Assembly: GCA_910588015.1 (NCBI GenBank)
Contig: CAJUOK010000015.1
Coordinates: 1 to 36,268 of the forward strand
Reading direction: 5' to 3'
Source of the DNA: an uncultured Christensenellaceae bacterium
GTDB taxonomy: Bacteria > Bacillota > Clostridia > Christensenellales > UBA3700
Length of the DNA stretch: 36,268 bases
The notes below the pieces were generated by a model, which worked only from the letters and a program-made list of their open reading frames with translations, did not search any database and had not been told where the DNA came from. Positions 1 through 5,906 of this stretch are shown in pieces. Positions within the stretch are counted from its first letter, which is position 1. Each line of letters starts with the position of its first letter. The position numbers were made by a program, and so were the translations under genes.

Positions 1-1
1 C

Positions 2-409
2 GATATGTATTACATTTTGAGCAATACGCTTTACAAGATAGATTATACAAACAAGAAAGCTGTTGCGCAGAAGTTGAGCGAGGACGCTATTTCTACTTCT
101 TGGCTTACGCGTTCGGTGTTGGGTAATTATCTATATTATATAGACAATACCTACAACTATATGTACAGAGTCGATTTGAAGTCGTTTGTAGGCGAAGATA
201 ACAATTACGTCTTTGCAAAGGGAGAAGTTGTTAGCGGAACACGCAAAGCTACGCTTGCAAAAGACGACGAGGATAAAATAGTTATCACTTATGTAGCCGA
301 CGATGCAAACGAAGAAGGCGTTAAGTATTATCAGATACCTAAGTTTATGACTCAAGACGATGCGCAGAAATTTGCCGAAGCTATTTATGAAGAAGAGGAC
401 GATAAATAA
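2..409 (+). CDS. C-terminal part of a beta-propeller-like (DUF5050-type) protein, truncated by window
   Basis: The reading frame is open from base 2 and ends with TAA at 407-409. The ATG at base 5 is probably internal, because no ribosome site can be seen and the protein reads as the tail of a larger one. The residues show the recurring YYI..tLYKIDY / YLYYIDNTYNYMYRVDL pattern of propeller blades of the DUF5050 type, in which short 'it is displayed, then parameter' strands repeat. The tail is acidic (EEEDDK). Such proteins are often extracellular in Firmicutes, but the exporting N-terminus lies outside the window, so location and function are not determined. A clear terminator follows 21 bases after the stop. 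Confidence 0.6.
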   Translation, partial: DMYYILSNTLYKIDYTNKKAVAQKLSEDAISTSWLTRSVLGNYLYYIDNTYNYMYRVDLKSFVGEDNNYVFAKGEVVSGTRKATLAKDDEDKIVITYVADDANEEGVKYYQIPKFMTQDDAQKFAEAIYEEEDDK

Positions 410-430
410 AAAGCTATCGATATTAAAATC

Positions 431-458
431 AAGCGACGTTATTCAACGTCGCTTTTTT
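431..458 (+). terminator. Rho-independent terminator of the truncated gene
   Basis: A perfect 8-bp stem (GCGACGTT, loop ATTC, AACGTCGC) is followed directly by six T residues at 453-458. It ends the plus-strand gene that stops at 409. Confidence 0.9.
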
Positions 459-477
459 GCTCCTACTTATAAGTTTG

Positions 478-515
478 AAAAAATACGAACCGATAGTAAT
501 TTGCTATCGGTTCGT
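478..515 (-). terminator. Rho-independent terminator of the SIS-domain gene (minus strand)
   Basis: A perfect 12-bp stem (485-496 and 504-515, loop 497-503) is preceded on the plus strand by six A residues (478-483), which read as a T tract on the minus strand. It lies 20 bases past the stop of the minus-strand SIS gene and faces the plus-strand terminator at 431-458, so this is a convergent gene end. Confidence 0.9.
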
Positions 516-535
516 TTATTGTATCTTGTCTTGTT

Positions 536-1567
536 TTAAAGCGTTATCGTAACTTTATTGAGGTTGCGGGGAGTGTCTACGTTGAGTCCTTTTGCAAGTC
601 CTATATTGAGCGCAAGCAAGCTTACGGCAGTTCCGTAAAGCACGGGAGCTTCGAGCGTGTCGGCGTCGGGCATAACGATTGCGTTTTGAGCGCAGTCAAG
701 CACTTCGGGGATATTTCCGAATACCGTCAAATTTGCCCCGAGTCCTTTAATTCTTTGAGCCATAGATATAAATTCCGCGTCAAAGTTGCCTTTTGGAGCA
801 AGCATTATCACGTTTGCTTTGTCGTCTAGCAAAGAAAGCGGACCGTGCATAAAGTTGGCGGAAGAATAAGAACGGTTAAACAAATAACAGCACTCCGTCA
901 GTTTGAGCGCGCATTCGTCGCCGGTGCCTAGCATAGTTCCGCGAGAAAGTACGATAAAATTGTTGAGTTTGTGCAAATTCTTTGCCACGTCTGCTATTTT
1001 GCCGTTGAGGTCGAGAATTTCTTTAATTCTGTCAGCCAAAGCTTCGTAATTCGCCGAGAAGTCGCCTTTGAGCGCGTCTGTGAGCATATACAGCGCAAAC
1101 AGCTCGCCAATATAAGTCTTCGTGGCTGCAACGCTCTTTTCTTCTTCTACGTCCATAAAAAGGTGGAAATCGCATTGCTTTGCAACAGGACTGTCGGCGT
1201 TATTGGTGACGGCAATAGTCATTGCGCCGTTTTTGATTGCTTTTTCCATAACGGCAACGGTGTCTTTGGACATTCCGCTTTGGGAGATGATGACCATACA
1301 GGTGTTTTTCATATCTGCGTCGCAGTCGTATACGGTAGTAAGCGAAGGATGATATTTTCCTACTTTAATGCCTGTCAAAAGCGGACAAACGAAAGAAAAT
1401 ACAGTTGCGGCATTGTCGGAAGTACCTCTTGCCATAGTAATTATATTTGTTATGCCTTTGTCCTTAAAAGCCTTATAGATTGCGGGAAGTACCGGTTTGC
1501 AAGCGGCTACGGTGCGCTTCATCATAGTAGGTTCGCTGAAAATTTCTTGTTGCATCAATGTGGTCAT
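536..1567 (-). CDS. SIS-domain protein, GlmS isomerase-like (sugar-phosphate deaminase/isomerase)
   Basis: The 343-residue protein resembles the tandem SIS (sugar isomerase) half of glucosamine-6-phosphate synthase without the glutamine amidotransferase domain, as in alternative glucosamine-6-phosphate deaminases and AgaS/FrlB-type enzymes. Visible motifs are RGTSDNA (about 47-53), SQSGMSKDT (95-103, phosphate-binding Ser loop), EEEKSVAATK (141-150, cf. GlmS 'VASTK'), a FMHGPLSLL segment matching the GlmS histidine loop, and the C-terminal PRNLNKV tail. The ATG at 1567 was chosen because AGAGGTG lies just upstream; an upstream in-frame ATG at 1615 has no such site. The likely cytoplasmic role is deamination or isomerisation of an amino-sugar or Amadori phosphate. 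The exact substrate cannot be told. No sugar transporter or nag gene lies beside it. Confidence 0.85.
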   Translation of the reverse strand: MTTLMQQEIFSEPTMMKRTVAACKPVLPAIYKAFKDKGITNIITMARGTSDNAATVFSFVCPLLTGIKVGKYHPSLTTVYDCDADMKNTCMVIISQSGMSKDTVAVMEKAIKNGAMTIAVTNNADSPVAKQCDFHLFMDVEEEKSVAATKTYIGELFALYMLTDALKGDFSANYEALADRIKEILDLNGKIADVAKNLHKLNNFIVLSRGTMLGTGDECALKLTECCYLFNRSYSSANFMHGPLSLLDDKANVIMLAPKGNFDAEFISMAQRIKGLGANLTVFGNIPEVLDCAQNAIVMPDADTLEAPVLYGTAVSLLALNIGLAKGLNVDTPRNLNKVTITL

Positions 1568-1636
1568 ATTACACCTCTGTTTATTTTTACTTGTGCGTAT
1601 TGCTTTGTTTTGCAAACGCGCGACTTCTATATTATG

Positions 1637-1665
1637 ATTATATCATATTTTTAGATGGCGGGCAA
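1637..1665 (-). promoter_or_regulatory. Sigma-A-type promoter for the SIS-domain gene
   Basis: On the minus strand TTGCCC (1665-1660) is followed by a 17-nt spacer and a perfect TATAAT (1642-1637), about 70 bases upstream of the chosen ATG at 1567. Confidence 0.65.
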
Positions 1666-1718
1666 TCTAATTATCTCCATATTATATGCGATTTAGATTC
1701 GTTGCTTGCATATTAATT

Positions 1719-2960
1719 TTAATGCAAAAGAGAATTTACGAATTGCTCTGCCATTCGTCCCGACTTTACGCCGTTGCGTATCGCCCAAGTAAGAGCCTTT
1801 TTGTCGAGAACGCAGTCTTCGATGTCCAAATTCATACGTTTTGCCAATTCGTGTACGATATTGAGGAATTCCTGTTGGTCGGGAGACGGGTAATAAATCG
1901 AAAGTCCGAATCGAGCGACCAAGGACAGCTTTTCGTTTTTGGTATCGGATTTATGAAGTTCGTCCATTGGGTCGATGTCGTTGCCGTCGCTGTAATGTTC
2001 TTTTATCAAATGTCTGCGGTTGGAGGTTGCGTAAATAAGCACATTGTCGGGTTTTACTTCCAACCCTCCGTCTATGATTGCCTTAAAGTATTTGTATTCC
2101 ACTTCAAAGTCGTCAAAGGACAGGTCGTCAAGATAAAGTATATATTTATAGTTGCGCGACGATATTTTGCTTATCAAATCGCTGATATGCATAAATTGGT
2201 GTTTATAAAGCTCTATTACTCTCAAGCCTTTGTCATAATATTCGTTGATAAGCGCTTTTATCGTAGAGGATTTTCCTGTTCCCATATCGCCGTAAAGCAA
2301 GACGTTGTTGGCTTTTTTACCTTCGAGAAAAGCATTTGTATTCTGCAAGACTTTATCTTTTTGCAATTGATAGCCTACTAGGTCGTCGAGACGTTTTTTA
2401 TCCATACAGGAAATGGGTACAAGCTTTGCGCTTCCATCTCTGTCGACCACTCTGAACGCTTTGTTAAGTCCCAGTTCTCCCACGCCGTAATCGCAATAAA
2501 AGTTTTCCACGCATTCCAAAAAAGCTTTTGTGGTATTGCATTTCTTAAGTTTATCGGTGAAATCCGCAATAATTCTCGCGTACGGCAATTGAGATTCGGT
2601 TGTCGCGCTTTTGAAATTTTTAAGCAAGTTGGCGCTGTTATCGACGGTAGGCAACGACGACAGCGGATAGTTGAATATATCCATAAGGTGGCGACATTCT
2701 TCGTAGGCAAATTCCGCCAAAGAGCCTTGGAAATTTGGTTTGCGTTCACACGACAAAGAAAAAGCATTGACGTTGTTTGCTATAAAATACGCGACGTAAT
2801 ATTGCCAACAGTTGCCCGACACTGCGTGTCTTTCGGAAAAAGACAGCAATTTTCCTATCAAATCCACGCCGTTGGCATTGTTTTCGGGGTGATTCGCAAA
2901 GTCTTCCAAAAGAGAGTTGCGTATGTCGTAAAGTTTGAGATGTTGCGTGTGTTTTTTCAT
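1719..2960 (-). CDS. DUF815 family AAA ATPase
   Basis: This 413-residue protein matches the DUF815 family of stand-alone AAA-type ATPases, whose cellular role is not established. The N-terminal ~200 residues are helical and family-typical. Then come a Walker A motif (GDMGTGKSS, Lys about 230), a Walker B motif (YILYLDDLSFDD), a sensor-like ATSNRRHL segment, and an arginine-finger-like LVARFGLSIYYPSP stretch. The start at 2960 (MKKHTQ...) is preceded by AAGGAAG at a good distance; the ATG 16 codons upstream has no site. It has its own promoter and no partner gene, as is common for this family. No frameshift or missing catalytic motif was seen. Cytoplasmic. Confidence 0.88.
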   Translation of the reverse strand: MKKHTQHLKLYDIRNSLLEDFANHPENNANGVDLIGKLLSFSERHAVSGNCWQYYVAYFIANNVNAFSLSCERKPNFQGSLAEFAYEECRHLMDIFNYPLSSLPTVDNSANLLKNFKSATTESQLPYARIIADFTDKLKKCNTTKAFLECVENFYCDYGVGELGLNKAFRVVDRDGSAKLVPISCMDKKRLDDLVGYQLQKDKVLQNTNAFLEGKKANNVLLYGDMGTGKSSTIKALINEYYDKGLRVIELYKHQFMHISDLISKISSRNYKYILYLDDLSFDDFEVEYKYFKAIIDGGLEVKPDNVLIYATSNRRHLIKEHYSDGNDIDPMDELHKSDTKNEKLSLVARFGLSIYYPSPDQQEFLNIVHELAKRMNLDIEDCVLDKKALTWAIRNGVKSGRMAEQFVNSLLH

Positions 2961-2979
2961 AAATACTTCCTTTTTAATA

Positions 2980-3008
2980 ATTATATACCCGATTATTGAG
3001 CTATGCAA
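2980..3008 (-). promoter_or_regulatory. Sigma-A-type promoter for the DUF815 gene
   Basis: On the minus strand TTGCAT (3008-3003), a 17-nt spacer and a perfect TATAAT (2985-2980) stand 20 bases upstream of the ATG at 2960. Confidence 0.65.
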
Positions 3009-3045
3009 GGATTAATGACCCAATTATATTTTCCATTTCCAAATT

Positions 3046-3073
3046 TTGTGTGTTGAAAGGGCGAATATATAAT
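3046..3073 (+). promoter_or_regulatory. Possible promoter for the NlpC/P60 lipoprotein gene
   Basis: A perfect TATAAT (3068-3073) is preceded at 16 nt by a weak TTGTGT (3046-3051). It lies 38 bases before the ATG at 3112, in the divergent interval shared with the DUF815 promoter. The -10 is convincing; the -35 is not. Confidence 0.45.
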
Positions 3074-3111
3074 GATAAAATTAAGCTACAGAAACACAAA
3101 GGAGGTCAACT

Positions 3112-4008
3112 ATGATAAAAAAACTATCAAAATTGACAATGGTAATGATTTTAATGGGAGTATTTGTCGTAGGAGCGGCAGTCGCTTGTCAAAGCTTACC
3201 CGAGAAAAACGACGAATACGGTTCTTGGGGTGTTGATTGGGACGGCTACCGTCCGAACGTAAAACCGCCGCAGAACGGCGACGGCGAACAACCCCCTAAC
3301 GACGACGGAGGAAACAGCGACGGCGACAGCGTGCCGCCGGATATAACCAAACCTGTGGATAAGCCCGTAACTTATACCGCAATGATAAGAAGCGATACGT
3401 CAAACCTCAATATAAGGTCTGCGCCGTCTACAAGCGGTAGGGTTGTCGGAAGTATGGACAAAAACGATATGGTGAGATACGAAGGCTTGCAAAACGGTTG
3501 GTATAAAACGGTATATAAACAGCAGACTGCTTATATTTATGCAGGCAATAATTATGCAAGTATCGTTTATATGAAGCAGGGAAGCGAAGAAATCGAGCGT
3601 ATAATCGCCGTCGGCGAAGAGTTGCTGGGATATCCTTACGTTTGGGGAAGTCAGCGTTATCATTGGGGTAACGGCGTGCTTAATCCTAATTTCGTTCAGG
3701 GAGAATACGACTGTTCGGCGCTTATGCAATACATATTTTACAAGGGCGCCGGCGTGTTGATGGAACTCAATACCAGAACGCAGGTATTGCAAGGCAAAAC
3801 GGTTGAAAAATCCGATTTGAAAAGGGGCGACGTAATGTTCTTCACCAATGACAGCAGATATGACAAAACAGGCGTTGAAAGAGTCGGACACGTTGCGTTG
3901 TATTTGGGCGACAACTATATACTTCACACCGCTTCGGACCACGCGGTAATAGAGCCGATAAGCGATAAGAGACACAGTTACTTTATAGTCGCAAAACGCT
4001 TTGTATAA
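3112..4008 (+). CDS. Lipoprotein with SH3 domain and NlpC/P60 peptidase domain
   Basis: This 298-residue cell-wall hydrolase is predicted to cut peptide stems of peptidoglycan. It starts with a lipoprotein signal peptide ending in AVAC|Q (Cys26), so it should be anchored on the outer face of the membrane. Residues 28-84 are a Pro/Gly/Asp-rich linker. A bacterial SH3 domain (about 85-147; SNLNIRSAPSTSGRVVG core) probably binds wall. The NlpC/P60 domain (about 160-298) shows the catalytic triad: Cys201 in YDCSALMQYIF, His260 in GHVALYLG and His272 in YILHTASD. The ribosome site AAAGGAGG precedes the ATG by a good distance. The domain order and length are typical of Gram-positive D,L-endopeptidases. 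It is a single-gene unit, followed by a structured intergenic region. Confidence 0.93.
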   Translation: MIKKLSKLTMVMILMGVFVVGAAVACQSLPEKNDEYGSWGVDWDGYRPNVKPPQNGDGEQPPNDDGGNSDGDSVPPDITKPVDKPVTYTAMIRSDTSNLNIRSAPSTSGRVVGSMDKNDMVRYEGLQNGWYKTVYKQQTAYIYAGNNYASIVYMKQGSEEIERIIAVGEELLGYPYVWGSQRYHWGNGVLNPNFVQGEYDCSALMQYIFYKGAGVLMELNTRTQVLQGKTVEKSDLKRGDVMFFTNDSRYDKTGVERVGHVALYLGDNYILHTASDHAVIEPISDKRHSYFIVAKRFV

Positions 4009-4020
4009 GTATGGACAAAA

Positions 4021-4119
4021 TAGCGCAAGCGTGCAGTTGACGATAAAATGTTAATATCAATATGACAGCTTAAACGCATACTATCATCGTTAATTAAGAA
4101 AAAACGTATGCTTGCGCTA
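4021..4119. repeat. Nested inverted repeat, 10 bp perfect outer arms, with an inner 8-bp stem
   Basis: TAGCGCAAGC (4021-4030) and GCTTGCGCTA (4110-4119) are perfect inverted repeats. In RNA the stem extends to 14 pairs (4031-4034 with 4106-4109, two G-U). A second stem, 4037-4044 with 4086-4093 (one G-U), nests inside. It could be a folded RNA, a protein-binding element or a small non-coding mobile remnant. No target duplication was seen at the ends. Confidence 0.6.
4038..4066 (+). promoter_or_regulatory. Weak candidate promoter inside the nested inverted repeat
   Basis: TTGACG (4038-4043), a 17-nt spacer and TATGAC (4061-4066) could start the transcript that carries the leader of the rubrerythrin-like gene. 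The -35 matches 5 of 6 and the -10 matches 4 of 6. Confidence 0.35.
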
Positions 4120-4155
4120 GAAATATAATATAGACAAAACAGTATATAAATTTTG

Positions 4156-4227
4156 CTTTCGGCAGTCTTGTAAATTGCCATAATAAATAAAACTGTCTCC
4201 AAAAATCAGTAAATTATCTGCCGAAAG
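4156..4227 (+). repeat. Long-range 10-bp inverted repeat in the leader
   Basis: CTTTCGGCAG (4156-4165) pairs perfectly with CTGCCGAAAG (4218-4227); the loop is 52 nt and a TTTT follows at 4228-4231. The arms lie just upstream of the SD-blocking hairpin at 4233-4278. Confidence 0.55.
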
Positions 4228-4232
4228 TTTTA

Positions 4233-4286
4233 CTCCCCGTATAAAGTTAATTTTTATGGTTATGCTTGATACGGGGAGGATTTTTT
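4233..4286 (+). promoter_or_regulatory. Leader hairpin that covers the Shine-Dalgarno and ends in a T tract
   Basis: CTCCCCGTAT (4233-4242) is perfectly complementary to ATACGGGGAG (4269-4278). The right arm contains most of the GGGGAGGA ribosome site (4273-4280) of the next gene, and TTTTTT (4281-4286) runs straight into its ATG at 4287. The element could therefore act as an attenuator, as a translational lock, or as both. No named riboswitch class was recognised. Confidence 0.55.
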
Positions 4287-4826
4287 ATGAACAATATCAA
4301 TAAGAGCAAAACTTATGAAAACGTAATAAAAGAAATAGAGAGCAGAGGTAAAAATATGGCGATTCTCAACGTCTTTGCCGAAAGGGCGAGGGAACAGGGA
4401 TATTTTACGGTTGCGCAAAAGCTCGACGCCGTTGCGAGACAGGAAAGAGAGCATTGCCGAGTGCTTTACAGAATAATGCAGGACGGCGAGGATATAGATA
4501 CTCTTGCCAATCTTATTTATTGCGCAGGTCAATTGCACGCCAGCGCGCAAAGGCTAAAAGATAGCTTTGCGGTCACGGCTCGGGAAGAGGGCTTTGAGTA
4601 TATCTGCAAAATTATGGACGAAATATCAAAAGTCGACTCAAATACCGAAGAGGAGTTCAAGACTATTATGTCCGATTTGAAAGCGGGCAAGCTTTATCGC
4701 GACTGCAAGATATTGAAATGGCAATGTCTTAAGTGCGGATTTACTTCTCAAGGCGCGGAAGCGCCCGAAAGCTGTCCCCTATGCGCTTCGCAAAAGGGAT
4801 TTTTCTGCAAATTAAAAAATCAGTAG
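4287..4826 (+). CDS. Rubrerythrin-like protein with a degenerate di-iron site and intact rubredoxin-type zinc/iron ribbon
   Basis: This 179-residue protein has the two-domain plan of rubrerythrin, the cytoplasmic peroxide-reducing protein of anaerobes. The ferritin-like helices span about 20-135 and a rubredoxin-like ribbon (WQCLKCGF...ESCPLC, all four Cys) spans about 145-170. One EREHC motif matches the family ExxH. The second-half pattern TAREEGFEYICKIMDEISKVD is clear, but the family's closing ExxH is replaced by DSNT, and the helix that should read AGEnyE reads AGQLHA. The di-iron site is therefore probably incomplete and classical peroxidase activity is doubtful; electron transfer or metal sensing are alternatives. 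The ATG at 4287 follows GGGGAGGA; an in-frame TTG at 4266 is rejected because it precedes that site. Confidence 0.8.
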   Translation: MNNINKSKTYENVIKEIESRGKNMAILNVFAERAREQGYFTVAQKLDAVARQEREHCRVLYRIMQDGEDIDTLANLIYCAGQLHASAQRLKDSFAVTAREEGFEYICKIMDEISKVDSNTEEEFKTIMSDLKAGKLYRDCKILKWQCLKCGFTSQGAEAPESCPLCASQKGFFCKLKNQ

Positions 4827-4839
4827 CGATAAATAGTTA

Positions 4840-4869
4840 TTGATTTATTACTAAAAGCTGTGATATAAT
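4840..4869 (+). promoter_or_regulatory. Sigma-A-type promoter of the response regulator gene
   Basis: TTGATT (4840-4845), an 18-nt spacer and a perfect TATAAT (4864-4869) lie 28 bases upstream of the ATG at 4898, so the regulator has its own transcription start. Confidence 0.65.
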
Positions 4870-4897
4870 AGTTTTATTAGATATATGACGGTGGGAA

Positions 4898-5587
4898 ATG
4901 AGATTTTTGGTAATAGACGATAACAACAGAATAAATCAAAGTATAGTAGACTGTCTCGGCAAACTCGGAAGTTGCGACAGCGCGTACGACGGCGCAGACG
5001 GCTTATATATGGCAGACGCAAAAGCATACGATTTGATAATCACCGAAGTGCTTTTGCCTAAAAAAAGCGGCTTCGAAATAATAAAGACATTGAGAAAAAC
5101 GGGTAATTGCCCGATAATGATAGTTTCCGCGCTCAATTCGGTTGATAAAAAAATCGAAGGTCTTAGGTTAGGCGCGGACGATTATATGACGAAACCTTTT
5201 GATAAAGATGAGCTTTTGGCAAGAACAGAAGCTCTTTTGCGACGTTTTAACAATAATTTTCAAAACAAATACGTTAACGGCGAATTGCAACTCGATTACA
5301 GCAACAAAATGTTTAGCATACGCGGCGAATATATCAAATTATCGGGAAAAATATATGACATTTTAGAATGTCTTATCAGAAGCCGTAATATGATAGTTTC
5401 TAAAGACCAACTTTTCAACAGAATATGGGGACTCGACAGCGAAACGGTAGTAACCGTAGTGGAAGTCTACGTGTCAAAACTACGCAAAATATTGGAAAAT
5501 TACGGTTACGGCGAATACCTGAAGACAGTCAAAAATCTTGGATATATGTGGTTGGATAAAGACGCTTCGACGCTAGATAAAGGCTGA
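4898..5587 (+). CDS. Orphan OmpR/PhoB-family response regulator with Glu at the phosphoacceptor site
   Basis: The 229-residue protein has a receiver domain (1-115) and an OmpR-type winged-helix DNA-binding domain (about 130-225, ending KTVKNLGYMW like the usual RGxGY wing). The acidic pair D7-D8, Ser77 and Lys99 of the receiver are present. The residue that should be the phosphorylated Asp is Glu50 (LIITEVLLP against the usual LIILDVMLP), with codon GAA. Glu can imitate phospho-Asp, so the protein may bind DNA constitutively or respond to another signal. No histidine kinase gene is adjacent. It likely acts in the cytoplasm as a transcription factor; the next intergenic region holds tandem 11-bp-spaced repeats that suit an OmpR-family dimer. 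The site GGTGGG precedes the ATG. Confidence 0.92.
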   Translation: MRFLVIDDNNRINQSIVDCLGKLGSCDSAYDGADGLYMADAKAYDLIITEVLLPKKSGFEIIKTLRKTGNCPIMIVSALNSVDKKIEGLRLGADDYMTKPFDKDELLARTEALLRRFNNNFQNKYVNGELQLDYSNKMFSIRGEYIKLSGKIYDILECLIRSRNMIVSKDQLFNRIWGLDSETVVTVVEVYVSKLRKILENYGYGEYLKTVKNLGYMWLDKDASTLDKG

Positions 5588-5664
5588 TTTAACCTTTAAA
5601 ACAATATTAAAAATTCAAATCAAGAAAATAAATATAGGTGATTAATAAGCAATTGTTTCGCTAA

Positions 5665-5686
5665 TTTAAGTTTATTTTAAGTAACA
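5665..5686 (+). promoter_or_regulatory. Tandem direct repeat, 11-bp period (distal operator candidate)
   Basis: TTTAAG at 5665-5670 recurs at 5676-5681, exactly 11 bp on. OmpR/PhoB-family regulators bind head-to-tail half-sites with this period. Confidence 0.5.
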
Positions 5687-5756
5687 CAAATGTAAAATTT
5701 TTGTAAATTTCAAATACTTATTTATTGTAAATTTTAGTATTAAACAATCTTTCAAA

Positions 5757-5770
5757 CACAATATATTGTG
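5757..5770. repeat. 14-bp perfect palindrome CACAATATATTGTG
   Basis: This perfect self-complementary sequence sits between the two direct-repeat pairs. It may be a dimer-binding operator, but in AT-rich DNA it could arise by chance. Confidence 0.35.
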
Positions 5771-5839
5771 AGCTAAACCATAAATTTATAAACGCCGCTT
5801 ATGTTATATAGCGCGCATATATATTATATCTTTAAAAGC

Positions 5840-5872
5840 TTTAAGGTTTATTTAAGGTGTATATTTTAAAAT
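5840..5872 (+). promoter_or_regulatory. Tandem 11-mer operator candidate with adjacent -10 element
   Basis: TTTAAGGTTTA (5840-5850) is followed at once by TTTAAGGTGTA (5851-5861), identical at 10 of 11 positions. A TAAAAT (5867-5872) lies about 10 bp after the second TTTAAGG core. That is the geometry of PhoB-type activated promoters, in which the box replaces a -35. The giant lipoprotein gene starts at 5907. Confidence 0.55.
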
Positions 5873-5906
5873 AAACGTGCATTAAAAGCAAGTAAGAGAG
5901 GGAATT

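Larger units (their letters stand above)
5588..5906. other. 319-bp AT-rich control region upstream of the giant surface genes
   Basis: There is no gene here. It contains two pairs of 11-bp-period TTTAAG repeats (5665-5686 and 5840-5861), three copies of TGTAAA(A)TTT (5691-5700, 5701-5710, 5725-5734), a 14-bp palindrome at 5757-5770, an alternating GCGCGC/TATA stretch at 5806-5828 and a possible -10 at 5867-5872. No clear terminator for the response regulator gene was found, so some read-through into the giant genes is possible. Confidence 0.6.

Noticed and set aside
971..1654. 227-codon plus-strand frame opposite the SIS gene
   Set aside because: It is a shadow of the well-supported minus-strand SIS-domain gene; the translation is Cys/His/Phe-rich without motifs.
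4021..4119. MITE-like non-autonomous mobile element
   Set aside because: The terminal inverted repeats fit, but no target-site duplication and no second copy in the window were found; kept only as an alternative reading of the structure.
3978..4202. Short minus-strand frame in the structured intergenic region
   Set aside because: No ribosome site and no recognisable domain. The region is better explained by inverted repeats.
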